This document shows, piece after piece, positions 46,891 to 58,687 of a stretch of 64,000 nt of DNA. Location of the stretch: the NCBI GenBank assembly GCA_003999685.1, contig CP021224.1, positions 1,488,001 through 1,552,000 of the forward strand. The letters run 5' to 3'. The DNA comes from Taiwanofungus camphoratus. Its lineage: Eukaryota; Basidiomycota; Agaricomycetes; Polyporales; Taiwanofungaceae. Position 1 is the stretch's first letter, and each line of letters begins with the position of its first letter. The notes below the pieces were generated by a model. It worked only from the letters and a program-made list of their open reading frames with translations, was not told the DNA's origin and searched no databases. Made by a program: the position numbers and the translations under genes.

Positions 46891-48792
46891 CTGTCTGTAC
46901 CTTTTTGGTTATTTTCTGTTATGCTGGCTCATTGCTCCTGTTCCTTGCTGTTGTCGACCACATGAATCAGCTGTTCAGTGACTGTACCCTCAGCCTTGCT
47001 TACTAGTATTGAGTGCATACTGAGGGTAAGTTTGTTAGCCTTGTAGTCTGTTTGCATACCATAGCTCACGTACCTTGTAGTCATCCTGTGTGCTTTAGCC
47101 CAACAACTTATGCTCTTGCCCTGTTGTTGCTATACATATCCAACCTTCTTGATGAGACAGTGCATAATGTCAACGACATCCTGCCATCAAAAATTGTTCA
47201 ATTTGTGTGATCCAGAGATAAATTGATGTGAACTTATCAATCTGAGACAGAGAACCTAGATATTCAAACCATGTCAGAGTTTGGACAGACTACTGTAAAA
47301 GCTGTGGATAGGTGGAACACTGTCAATCAGTGGTGACGCACCAGGAGGTTACATGGGTTAAATGTAGCAGTCTTACAGCAGTCAATTGATTTCCTTCTAG
47401 CATGCCGAGTGTTGACTCTTCTTGATCTCACCACAGAAATTGTACACACAGTGAGCTGGCTACATGCATATTCAAGTCAATTATGCATACCTTATATGAT
47501 GCAACCCCACAGATGGTCAGTGTGTCAGCATGGTTAGTGTCTTCCCATGTACTGGATGCTATCGGCACTCAAAAGAAATAAAAGAGAATGATGGGCAGAA
47601 TGTAAGAGGAGATGCAAGCAAGGGTAAGACAGAAAAGAGACATGCTTGGTATAATGCTGCTGTGCTAGCCACTTACATAAGTGAGCCATGTGCCTCTATT
47701 GCTCCTCATTGGCTAATAATGGTTTCAGATCCAATCAAAGTTGATATGGCTCGGCTTTGACCATCTCCCAGTTTCCATCTCTTGTCACCAACTCACTATG
47801 AGTCTCTCAACGCAAGGATAAGCAGAAGCATGATGTCTCTGGGCACTTTGACACTGTGCATGTCAATAAGGGTGGTGCCAGCTCTGTAGGTGTTGCAGGT
47901 ATGTTTCTGATTGTAACTCCTATGTAATCATAGCTAATACTATTCTGCAAAACACCCAGTTATCATGTTGGTCAAGTTCGACATGTCTTCTTGTTCCCTC
48001 GGAAGCATGTCCAAGACATTTCCTAATCAGTCATGTCCAGCACACCTTATCTGTATCAAGTGGTTTACTGTGTTTACAGGTTATGACTGAATACATGGGC
48101 TCTATAAGGTATTGCGCTGCATTTGCAACAGTGTTCATCTCGCAAGTATTATTGATATCCAGATCATAAAGTGGAGCTGCCATTTGTACCCAAACTTCAG
48201 TCCCATTGCACCACAAAATTGGTTAAGTAGTAATGATAAGAGCCCTTTATTCTGCCTCAATCCCTTTACAGACTGACAGGCATGTATGACCCTATTCTAG
48301 TTTGAACAGCAATATTTTGGATGCATAATATCCAAAGGTCCTTATTTTCCACACTGAACCACATTTTATATATAATAGACTAGTAGGTACATTGAAATAG
48401 TTGTGTATACTCAAGCTCAGTGCAAAATAGCAGCCTCATAGGGGGATTAGCATTGTGAGGCCCAAAGTAGTCTTGTAGTAGCCAGCATATAGTGCAGTAG
48501 TGAACCAATAGAGTACAATAGGCTCTACTTAATGCTAATCAGGCCAGGAGGTTTTTCCCAATGTGTGTTCTCTAGGCAAAATGAACATCAGGATCAACTA
48601 CCATAATAAACATGAAGTAGACTTACTGTGACAGCATCATCAGCAAGTGGCATATGTCCTTCCCGGATGGCAATCTTGTAGTCAATCAAGATGCCTCGGC
48701 GACCATGCTTGCTTCTACCAGTTATCAAAATATTCCCTACACTGATATCGCAATGAAGTACACCCTTTTGTACCAAATTGTGGTGTCCTGTA
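46891..48792. repeat. Outer inverted repeat, right arm
   Basis: Reverse complement of 437-2,338, nearly identical. No recognised gene between 46,891 and about 48,590. Confidence 0.85.
48594..48792 (-). pseudogene. FunK1-type kinase pseudogene, catalytic-loop part (right copy)
   Basis: One exon, from about 48,787 down to 48,627, reading GHHNLVQKGVLHCDIS, GNILITGRSKHGRRG and IDYKIA. It has no stop, unlike the left copy. The C2 LTR begins at 48,793, two or three bases upstream of the exon's AG acceptor, so the insertion lies in an intron. The exon before it is missing here but present at 1-376. The N-terminal half of what was probably the same gene is at 57,082-58,330 on the same strand. Confidence 0.8.
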
Positions 48793-49346
48793 TGATACAA
48801 TTTCTTTCATCGCATATCTTATCGGTCAGACCTCAGATCGGTCCCATGACCTTTCGCTTCTAGAACGGGCCTCGGGTGGGCCCAGCTTCTTCGCGCAGCA
48901 TCTTGACTCATCGCTGCTTATGGTACGGGCCCCGGACGGGCCCCGGTTACTCATAGACACTGACTCATATTGGGCCCCGCTGACACATTCCGTCTTATGC
49001 TTACTGATTGCTAATACGGCCCGATGACTCATATCGCCTTACTTACGCTTACTCATGCTGATTCTTAGACCACGTGCTATGGTCCGTGCGCAGAGTAGAA
49101 TACGTATATAAGGCCCTGTACTTTGTAGGTCGGACCTTAAGTTCGATCTGGTTACCAAGTAGCTAGTTACCACTAGCAATCTTATACTCGTATCTTGCAA
49201 CCTCTCGCTTCGTACCTGAGTACTCGCTCGACTCTATCGACTTCGCCCAGGAGGACATACGCAGTGTCCATAAAGCCTCACTACTATCTCTAGTAGCCAG
49301 GTCCTCACGTTCGAGGCTTTCCGGTCATTGATACCAGCTTGTATCA
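48793..49346 (+). repeat. Gypsy-C 5' LTR with promoter and bZIP-type sites
   Basis: TATATAA at 49,105-49,111; likely RNA start near 49,139. Three copies of TGACTCA (48,904, 48,961, 49,025), the consensus of Gcn4/AP-1 type bZIP factors, lie upstream of the TATA box. Confidence 0.85.
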
Positions 49347-49348
49347 AA

Positions 49349-49359
49349 AGATCGAACTT
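49349..49359 (+). promoter_or_regulatory. Gypsy-C self-primer site
   Basis: AGATCGAACTT three bases after the 5' LTR; its reverse complement AAGTTCGATCT lies at 49,139-49,149, 34 bases after the TATA start. The two bases that differ from the Gypsy-B pair are changed on both partners, keeping the pairing. Confidence 0.78.
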
Positions 49360-49448
49360 TACGCTAAGTCGCCCCTAGTCTTATCTAGTAGGGCTAATCG
49401 TTAGACACCACGTCTACCATCGAGACAGTCGACCCCACCGCTTGGGGA

Positions 49449-50771
49449 TTGCCGACTCAAGTAAATGACGCACCGCTTCTGTACGATCATCTTTGTTGGA
49501 CTTTCGTTGACCAGAACCTTGATCTGATCTACCCGAACTCTCCACTCGCGTGGGCAGGGACAATTTCGAATCAACGAGCACAGGAGAAACTAGCCTCCTA
49601 TTTCAGACGTAACCCTCTGCCAGACGGAAGAGACCCAGCTGGTTTCTTTCCCGCGTCGATACCTTCAACATCGTTGATAGCCACCCCGACTACTCCCACA
49701 TTCCCATCGCTTCCTTCCACACCCGTAACACCTACTACCCCCACCACGATGGCTACTATCGCAACAATGACCAGGGCGGAGCTCGAGGCGCTCATAGCGC
49801 ATCTTTCGGTGCAACAGCATCAGGGGAGTCGACCCCTTAAGCTCGACATTCCTGCACCGGAGCCGTTCACCGGGCAAGGAGAAGATCTGGAGCATTTCCT
49901 CCAGCGGGTGGAGCACTACCTCACTGCCACCAACAATCAAGGGTTAAGCGATGATGCAAAGATCGCTTACACAGTCGCTCTCATGAAAGGAGGGCAGGAC
50001 GCACGTATCTGGCGCGATACATTTTATGAACGGGCCACGAGAGGGCATGCTCCCTATGCTAGCTGGGATGTATTCAAGGCGAGCTTGCGACTCGCGTTCC
50101 TCGAGCACGAAGGAGTCCAGAGGGCTCACCAGGTGCTAATGGAGTTGCCGGCCAAGCAACTAAACAAGAAGACCAGGGTCAGTACAAAGATGTATGTGGA
50201 GAGGTTCCGACTCCTGGCAGAGAAGGCCAAGTTAAAGGACGCTTTCACGAGCCTCCAAGGCCAACGCACCGAGAACGATTACCCCACATTGAGGGCGATC
50301 TTCATCAAAGGTCTGGACCGCCAGATCTACACGACACTCGCAGGCCGCACCAATACGGAGCGACCCAACTCCATGGAGAAATGGTACGCCGATGTTCTTC
50401 ACCTCGACGCCGTCTACAGAGGGATTGACCAAACCCTCTCCGCCACTACCGACGTCGACTACGGCGAACCCATGGAGGTGGACGCACTCGTTACCCCGCG
50501 TCCCACACCATTCACCAAAAAGTGGGAGGACGGATGCAACCTTAGCGAGAAGGAAAGGAAATACCACATGGACAATCGTCTATGTTTCTACTGCCATAAG
50601 GGAGAACATGCGGTGCGCAGGTGTCCGAAGAAGACGGCCAAGACAGGCCAAAGGAATACCTCGAAGGAACCCAAGGCGCGGTCCTCCATGGATTTCCGCT
50701 CGTACATCAAGACGCTCTCATCGGATGAGAAAAGGGCAATGTTCGAGGAGTTAGGAACGGAGGATTTTTAA
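49449..50771 (+). mobile_element. Gypsy-C gag
   Basis: Open frame of about 440 residues with capsid core (MKGGQDARIWRDTFYERA), and zinc knuckle CFYCHKGEHAVRRC. Homologous to Gypsy-B gag. No break seen. Confidence 0.92.
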
Positions 50772-50843
50772 AGGGGCAGGGTGAGCCGACACAACCACTG
50801 CCCATATCCATTTCACTGTCCCGTGTTGTACTTGTAGTCCGGA

Positions 50844-53800
50844 ATGACAGAGCTCTTCACATTCCGATTACTATGGGACGAAAAGCCGTCGAAGCCCGCG
50901 CCTTTATCGATAGTGGCGCATCGGAAATATTCGTGCATCCACAATTTGTTAAGGAACACAAGCTACGGACTGAGGCGTTACCACGCCCAATACCGGTGTT
51001 CAACGTGGACGGCACTGCCAACAAGCAAGCGCTCATTAACAGACGAGCCTTGCTATCGTACAAAATCGGGAACGAGCCCCGGTTTGTCAAAGCGTATGTG
51101 GCCAGTATAGGGAACGAAGACGTCATCTTCAGACATACATGGCTCAAACTCGAGAACCCCAGTATCGACTGGAAGGGAGGTCACGTGGAACTGAAGCACC
51201 GCATGACCCTGCAAGAATCTCGACAGTGGAAGAAGGGGATCATCGCGCAACGAGTAGCGCGACTGGAGCTGAAGAAGCTAGCTGAACGAGAACAGGAAGA
51301 AGCCCTGGATCCCGTGCTAGACTATGAGGTAAACTGGTCAGCACCCCCTTGCCCACAAGTAGCGGCTTTCCTCGCCGAAAGAGAAAAATGCCTCAAGCAA
51401 CAATGGCAGCCCACCATTGAGAAGGTAGAGGACGAAGGAGACTTCGAGGTGATCGACATCATGTCTCCTGTCCTGCCGACGACAGACATGTCTAGGCAGA
51501 CAGCACACCGTGACATCCCAGTCACACCCCTGGTAGAAGAATCGGTCAACAGTATCACATTGGATCAGGCAATGGAAACGATCGATGACGATGAACTGGT
51601 CATAGCGTTCATCAAAGGAGACGATCGAATCACGATGTACGGACAGGACTCATACCTGGTGTATCAAGACGCCCTGCTTACGGAAAAGACGTACCCCCTC
51701 GACAAAACCTATTGTCATCTCGAAAACGGTCTCATCTGGCAGGTCAAGCACGACATCAGTTGACTCACCACATTCACAGAACTCGCTATCAAGGAGCACA
51801 CTAAGAAAGAAGAGAAACCGGTCATGGAACTCGTCCCCGAGTACCTCCATGACCTCCTCCTGATGTTCGACAAAGCCAAAGCAGCGAGGCTTCCTCGACA
51901 CTCGGAGTTCGACCACGAGATAAATCTCAAGCCGGATTTTAAGAACTTCAAACAGACAACGTATTCTCTCAACCAGGACCAACGAGCGGAACTGGACAAG
52001 TTTCTCGAAGAGAATATTGAAAAGGGGTACCTCCGACCGTCCAAATCACCACTCGCAAGCCCGTTCTTCTTCGTGGATAAGAAGGACGGTGGATACCGAC
52101 CGTGCCAGGACTACAGAGAACTCAACGAGGGAACGATCAAAGACAGATACCCTCTTCCCCTCGTAACAGAGCTCCTGGAACGCCTCAATAACGCCACGAT
52201 CTTCACGAAGATGGACCTTCGTCAAGGATACAACAACCTTCGCATCAAGAAAGGTGATGAGTGGAAAGCAGCTTTCGGTGTTCCAGCAGCTGGGGAAGGA
52301 CCTCCCTCGTTCTACGAACCCCTGGTAATGTTCTTCGGGATGTGCAACTCACCGGCAACGTTCCAACGGATGATGAACACGGTCTTCGCAGACATGCTCA
52401 AGGAAGGATGGTTGGCAATCTATATGGACGACATCCTTATCTACTTGACAGACCCAGAGGAGCATAAGAAACGAACACGGCGAGTTATCGAAAGACTACG
52501 AGATACCGATTTGTATCTCAAACCGGAGAAATGCAAATTCGACATGCAAGAAGTCGAATTCTTAGGCATGATCATTAGACCCGGACAACTCGCCATGGAC
52601 CCAGTCAAGGTAGCCGGCATCAAGGACTGGCCGATACCTAAGAACCTCAGGGAGGTTCAGTCGTTCATCGGATTTGGGAACTTCTACCATCAGTTCATAC
52701 ATAGCTTCACGCATCTGGCCCAGCCTCTAGTTTCACTTATGCGAAAGGACGTCAGGTGGCACTGGGACGATGAACAACAGGAAGCTTTCGAGGCACTGAA
52801 GAAAGCCTTCCTGGAACAACCAGTTTTGCAGATGCCAGATCCGGAGAAGCCGTTCGCGTTGGAAATGGATGCATCGAAGTTCGCCACGGGCGCCGTCCTC
52901 AGGCAAAAGGACGACAATGGCGATTGGCATCCGTGCGGTTATATTTCCCAGAGCATGATGCCAGCGGAACGAAATTACGACGTCTATGACTGAGAACTCA
53001 TGGGCGTCATGAGAGGACTCAACGAATGGAGCCACCTTCTCATCGGAAGCCCGTATTCAGTCACGATTTATAGCGACCACAAGAATCTGACGTACTGGAA
53101 GACGGCACGGAATCTGAATCGAAGGCAAGTGTGATGGGCTCTTCGCTTGTCCGAATTCGATTACAAGTTAATTCATGTCCCGGGCACGCAAATGGTGCAA
53201 AGCGACGCGCTCTCCCGACGTCCTGACCACGACGATGGTTCATCAGACAACCAGGATGTAACCGTCCTACCAGACAAGGTATGGGCAGCAGCAATTGACA
53301 CGAGTCTCAGGGCTTCCATCGCGGAAGCATGCGTAAATGACTCTGTGTATACGGAAGGAATGCGTAATGCACGAAACGGCTCAAACGACCACTGGACAAT
53401 TCGAGATGGAGACCTCCTCTACGATAATCGGGTGTATATTCCCCTGGATGAGGATCTACGACGACAAACGGTCTCGAATTATCACGACCTCCCCTCCACC
53501 GGCCACTCTGGAATTCAGAAGACTCTCTCATCTATTCGACGAGACTACTGGTGGCCTGGAATGGCTGATTTTGTCACACAATACGTCAAAGGTTGTGGCA
53601 CTTGCCAGCAAATGAAAGTTAACACGCACCCCACCCGACCGGCCCTACTCCGGATCAAATCTGCGCAGTACGCCACCCCATTCAGCACATTCTGCTGCGA
53701 TTTCATCATGGATTTGCCGACTTCAGAAGGCTACGATTCAATTTTGGTCGTTGTGGACCACGACCTTACGAAGGGGGTAATTTTCATTCCATGCAACAAA

Positions 53801-54721
53801 ACGATTGACACATCAGGGACAGCCGAAGCATTATATTGAGAGGTATACAAGTGGTTTGGTCTTCCAAACAAGATCATTAGCGATCGAGGACCACAATTCG
53901 CATCAAAGGTATTCCAGGAGCTCTGCTGTATGACCAGAGTCAAGTCGGCCATGAGCACAGCGTTCCACCCTCAAACGGATGAAGAGACAGAACGAGTCAA
54001 CCAGGAATTGGAAATCTACCTGCAATGCTTCATGAGCAACAACCTGGACAATTGGTCATCGCTGCTGGGCTCAGCACAATTCGCTCACAACTCGTGTGAG
54101 CATTCTACGATCAAGGCGTCACCCTTCAAGGTCATGATAGGCTATGAACCTCGAGGGATTCCCGTTGTACACCCCAGATCGGACACACCGGGCACCGCTT
54201 ATCGACTGCAGAACTTGCAGAAGATTCGGGAAGACGCACACTCGGCAATGGAACTAGCACAGGCGGTGTTAGCAAGACGCGTGAAACCCAAAGGAACAGG
54301 TTTCCACAAAGGACAAAAGGTATGGCTAGACTCACGGAATCTAAAGCTGCCATACCCGATGAGGAAGTTGGCTCCCAAACGCGAAGGCCCCTTCGAAATC
54401 ACGGACGTTCTAGGACCGGTGTCTTACAAGCTGAAACTCCCGACGACATGGCGAGTGCACCACGTTTTCCACGCTGCACTTCTTTTGCCATACACCGAGA
54501 CGGACACCCACGGTCCCAACTACATGGAACCACCACCGGAGCTTATCAGCGGCGAAGATAACTACGAAGTCGAAGCTCTGGTCGGACATTGTGAGAATCG
54601 CCAAAGGAACCGCCAAGAATACCGAGTCAGGTGGAAAGGTTACTCATCTGCTGACGACTCATGGAAACCGGAAGAAAACTTAGCCGGTACTGCAGACGAG
54701 CTGCTGGACGCATATAAGTAG
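50844..54721 (+). mobile_element. Gypsy-C pol region
   Basis: Protease FIDSGAS near 50,905; reverse transcriptase [12 protein letters not shown] near 52,205 and YMDDIL near 52,425; RNase H; integrase finger CGTCQQMK near 53,600 and core SDRGPQFASKVF near 53,880; chromodomain YRVRWKGYSSADDSW near 54,620. Chromovirus clade, close to Gypsy-B. Broken, about four breaks. Confidence 0.93.
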
Positions 54722-54779
54722 CGCAAGAATTTACGATGAGTAAAAAGAAAGTCGCATTTTCACCCCACTCATCGCTTGC

Positions 54780-55034
54780 ATGTCTCAGTCAAACAGTCTT
54801 TCGTCCTCGTTCACTCGCTATGGTCCATGCTACCTCTGTGGTAGCACTCGTCACTCGCACAGGACGTGCCCCGACTACAAATGTCTCCGCTGTAGTCACC
54901 CATCGCCTGGGCACCTTATGCGCAAATGCACCGCCGTCAACTACGCATTCGCCAACGACCCGGTACTGCCATATCATCCAGAGTGGTTCCTGCATGTCGC
55001 TAAACTGCGAGGGAACGACCGTGCACGTCGTTAA
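54780..55034 (+). CDS. Gypsy-C 3' ORF, short double zinc-knuckle protein (84 aa)
   Basis: Begins MSQSNSLSSSFTRYGP, then CX2CX4HX4C and CX2CX6HX4C knuckles as in the 469-residue Gypsy-B third ORF, but without its long N-terminal and Pro-rich parts. Present also in C1 (22,449-22,745, and mirror). Same position, directly after the pol chromodomain. Confidence 0.7.
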   Translation: MSQSNSLSSSFTRYGPCYLCGSTRHSHRTCPDYKCLRCSHPSPGHLMRKCTAVNYAFANDPVLPYHPEWFLHVAKLRGNDRARR

Positions 55035-55286
55035 ACTACACTGTACGACCGACATGTCATAAAACTGTACAGTTTGAGGTGAAAGGATCCTCACGGTTGG
55101 AGGGGTCATCCCTTATCGGTCGCGGAGGAACGCCCGCAAGTTCACTTCTAGGAATCTTTCAAGTTCATCCTCGGAAGTTTGTCAAGTTCATCGTCGTTCA
55201 TCAAAAGTTCAATTCTGAGAAACTCAACGTGTCCCCATTGGAGTTTAGTTGATTGACCAGGCGTTCAATCATAAGTAGGGGGGTAA

Positions 55287-55840
55287 TGATACAATTTCTT
55301 TTATCGCATATCTTATCAATCAGACCTCGGATCGGTCCCGTGACCTTTTGCTTCTAGGACGGGCCTCGGGTAGGCCCAGCTTCTTCGTGCAGCATCTTAA
55401 CTCATTGCTGCTTATGGTACGGGCCCCAGATGGGCCCCGGTTACTCATGGACATTGACTCATATTGGGCCCCGCTTACACATTCCATCTTACGCTTACTG
55501 ATTGCTAATATGGCCCGATGACTCATATCGCCTTACTTACGCTTACTCATGCTAATTCTTAGACCACGTGCCATGGTCCGTGCGCAGGATAGAATACGTA
55601 TATAAGGCCCTGTACTTTGTAGGTCGGACCTTAAGTTTGATCTGGTTACCAAGTAGCTAGCTATCACTAGCAATCTTATACTCGTATCTTGCGACCTCTC
55701 GCTTCGTACTTGAGTACTCGCTCAACTCTATCGACTTCACCCAGGAGGACATACGCAGTGTCCATAAAGCCTCACTACTATCTCTAGTAGCCAGGTCCTC
55801 ACGTTTGAGGCTTTCCAGTCGTTGATACCAGTTTGTATCA
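55287..55840 (+). repeat. Gypsy-C 3' LTR of C2
   Basis: 554 bases, preceded by the polypurine tract AGTAGGGGGGTAA. The self-primer segment in this LTR differs by one base from the primer site. Confidence 0.92.
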
Positions 55841-56377
55841 ACAGTAGTATAAACGCGATGTATGGTGTCTCGGAACGACAGAGAAGTTTTCCCCCATCCT
55901 GCAGAGCTCAAGAAGAGCACCTTCAATTCAGTCACCTACTGTGTTCTACTGCATCCTTCCGTCTTCGATTACGTTCAAAGAGTTGCGTCTACTATCCGCC
56001 TTCTACAGTATTTTGAAGGGTTGCATCTCGTCCGTCTTCGACATCCATCGAAGAGTTGCGTTCAGTCTTACGTCCGCCTTCGAGCCACATCGAAGGGTTG
56101 CGCTAGCATCTCTTTCTAACCCAAGTTCACCTTCTACAGTATTTCGAAGGGCTGCGTATCAGCTAAGTTCTCAAGTTTAAGCCTCTCCCTAGTATAGTAC
56201 AGCATAGTAGCGCATCGAACACCGAAGGTCATCGAAGACCTTCGTAGACGTCTCTCAACCCATTTGAGATCGGGAACCCTTTGCTGCTGACTCTCCCCTC
56301 CGCACTAACTAGTTCTATAGCCTTCCAGCTTCTCTAGGTCGTACCCCGGTGGGGTTGGAGTGTTATAGTTCGCATCA
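55841..56377 (+). mobile_element. A-family LTR, 3' part
   Basis: The last 537 bases of an A LTR, starting abruptly after the C2 LTR and ending GTTCGCATCA. Contains two clear hairpin units (CTTCGA...TCGAAG) near 56,037 and 56,082. Confidence 0.85.
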
Positions 56378-57081
56378 ACGTGACCAGTCACGCCACCCTA
56401 ATATCACTCGATCAGCTTTGACGCACCACTCGATGCACTCGATAATGCTACGACCACAGATGTCGTCTTAGTCTATATACGTTCCATTATCTCAGCCTTC
56501 CTAGTGACATCAGTACAGTAGCCACTCCCTTTACGAGCTACTCCATAGTTCATAGTACACAAGTAGTTAAAATGCCACCCGTACTATGCCACTCCTGATG
56601 TGCCTTACATTATAGTAAAGTAGTATAAATGTGACGTATGAAGTCTCGAAACAACAGAAAAGTTTTCCCCCATTCTGCAGAGCTCAAGAAGAGCACCTTC
56701 TAGTCTGTCTTCTATTGTGTTCTACCGTGTCCTTCTGTCTGCGATTACATTCAAAGAGTTGCATTTAGTATCCGCCTTCTACAGTATTTTAAAAGGTTAC
56801 ATTTAAGTCTATCTTTGACATCCGTCAAAGGGTTGCGTTCAGCTAAGTCCTCATGTCTAAGCCTCTCCCTAGTATAAGCACATTACTGTAGCGCATCAAA
56901 GCTACATCGAATAGCCGTGACACACATTGTAGGTCATCGAAGACCTTAGACGACGTCTCTCGACCAATTTGAGATCGGAAACTCTTTACTGCTGACTTTT
57001 CTTGCATACCAACTAGTTCTATAGCCTTTCAGCTGCTCTAGGTCATACCCAGTAGGGGTTGAAGTGTTATAGAGCATATCA
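56378..57081 (+). mobile_element. A-family LTR, 3' part (second, in tandem)
   Basis: The last 704 bases of another A LTR, in tandem with the preceding one, ending GAGCATATCA and touching the kinase exon at 57,082. Confidence 0.85.
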
Positions 57082-58330
57082 ATGCCAAGTGTCCTTCACG
57101 ATGTAAACCTAAATTCACAATAAAAACATCATTACTCCAATGTCGACATAAAAAAATAAGCTAGTCACTTCTCAATTTTTCTCTGGCAGATGCATGTCTT
57201 TCTCATGCCATGCTTTCTATATCCATGTTGCTTGACCACAAATAACTTCTCTACATGCAACACTCATAGGCTTCCATAACACAAACCTCTGAAATATGTT
57301 CGAATGCATTTTGCATGAATTGTCAGCCCACGGTTTAGGCGTGTCAATCGTCCAATAGCATGGAGCTGGTGACTCTGCATACATCAACTTGTATGACAAC
57401 TTTGCTTCAGACTGAAGCAGTTCAGGCGAGGCAAAGACATTGCGCTTTTCTAGAGCCCGCAGCGAAGTGTCCCACCCTAGTCTTGATGGTGAGAGCAGGC
57501 AGAGCAAGGCAACAACACGTATTAGTTTCTTTGGCTCCTAACAAAATGGATGACCAGTGTCAGATCATAATAGCGAGGACGCATGAGGGAACATTACTTG
57601 GTGTATGTCAAACACCTCTGCCCCTAAGACACCCGACCGATCTGCAATGTATATATACAAGTTCTTCTGGGCGAGCATTAGACCAAACACGAAGCGTCGG
57701 TCAACAGACTCATGAAACACTTGACATTGATGTTGGAGAAGTTGTAAGAGCACTGGTCCATGAGTGGATGATTTCTTCACATCCATCGGAACATGAATCC
57801 GATCCCAAGTAGGTCGTGGATCATCGACTTTTCTTCTCTTCCGACTGCGAGAGCTCAGACTGTTCGTGGCCTCCGGGAAGTTCACAGTGGCCATGATATC
57901 AAGTCTCATGTCGGTGGCTTTGGAATCAAGAAACGTCGGAGAGCGAGTTGGATTAGAAACCAATGGGAAGCTTTGGTTCACGACAGCAATCCATGACGAA
58001 ATTGGCAATGTTGACGAATGGTTCATACAACAAAGCCTCGTGGTCAGCGGTCTTGAGGATGTCGGTCCAATGCTTGCCCCTGCGGGAGTGGCGACAAGGC
58101 TTTACAGAACATGCTCTTTCATAGATCGTGTTAACGACACGAGATAGGATGTTGAATAGCGTGTCCAAGAACTCCGGTGTATCAGAGAAGACGGAATGCG
58201 CCAACTCACCGTGAAGCTCTCGTTCAACTTGAGCGATTTGTGCTTTGGGATTCTCAAAGTCAAGTTGATTGGCAGTAACTTTGCTGTTGTCATGATTTGA
58301 TGTATTAGCTATGGCTCGCACCGACGACAT
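57082..58330 (-). pseudogene. FunK1-type kinase pseudogene, N-terminal half
   Basis: Starts at 58,330 (MSSVRAIANTS) and follows the complete kinase at 58,688-61,417: ALLYEPFVNIANFV, DIMATVNFPEA, RIHVPMDVKK, LYIYIADRSGVLGAEVFDIHQ, then an intron and WKAWHEKDM and VKDTW. A one-base frameshift is needed near 57,955, a TAG stop replaces the Trp codon of the VWKAW motif near 57,215, and the donor after LPE is lost. It ends at the A LTR boundary at 57,082, inside the exon that continues at window position 1 in the left copy. A tandem paralogue of the complete gene, 357 bases downstream of its end. Confidence 0.88.
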
Positions 58331-58687
58331 ACCCTGAGTTGTTGGTGATTTGACTCATCTCGTTGAAAGTGCATCCCACTTCATAGTGATGAGTCGGATG
58401 GCCACAAAAATGTACAATTGCGGCAGACGGCGATGTTCAACTTCAGGCCACATTGCCGTCCTACCAAAATCAATGACAACTGCCTTTTAGAGTCAGGACG
58501 ATGACTACGACAGCTCATCAAAGCAATGTTTACTGAGTACTCATATTATACGAAAGCAGCACATGTGGAATCATGCATACAAAGCAAAGGATCGCAATTC
58601 ATTATCCACATCCTCACCTCTCAATGGTCTGCCACGCCTCTTCGTATTGGTTTTCCACCACTGCGTATCAGATGTGTGCCCATACGA
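58331..58687. other. Intergenic, no feature
   Basis: The 357 bases between the stop of the complete kinase gene and the start of the kinase pseudogene on the same strand. I see no gene or repeat; it must hold the terminator of one gene and the promoter of the other. Confidence 0.5.

Larger units (their letters stand above)
48793..55840 (+). mobile_element. Gypsy-C copy C2, full-length chromovirus
   Basis: LTRs 48,793-49,346 and 55,287-55,840 (554 bases each, about 34 differences, near 6%, almost all transitions), self-primer site, gag, pol with chromodomain, zinc-knuckle 3' ORF, polypurine tract. The flanks (CTGTA and ACAGT) do not form a direct duplication, so the ends may come from different insertions or from a rearrangement. 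Broken in pol, about four breaks; gag and the 3' ORF are open. Confidence 0.94.
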
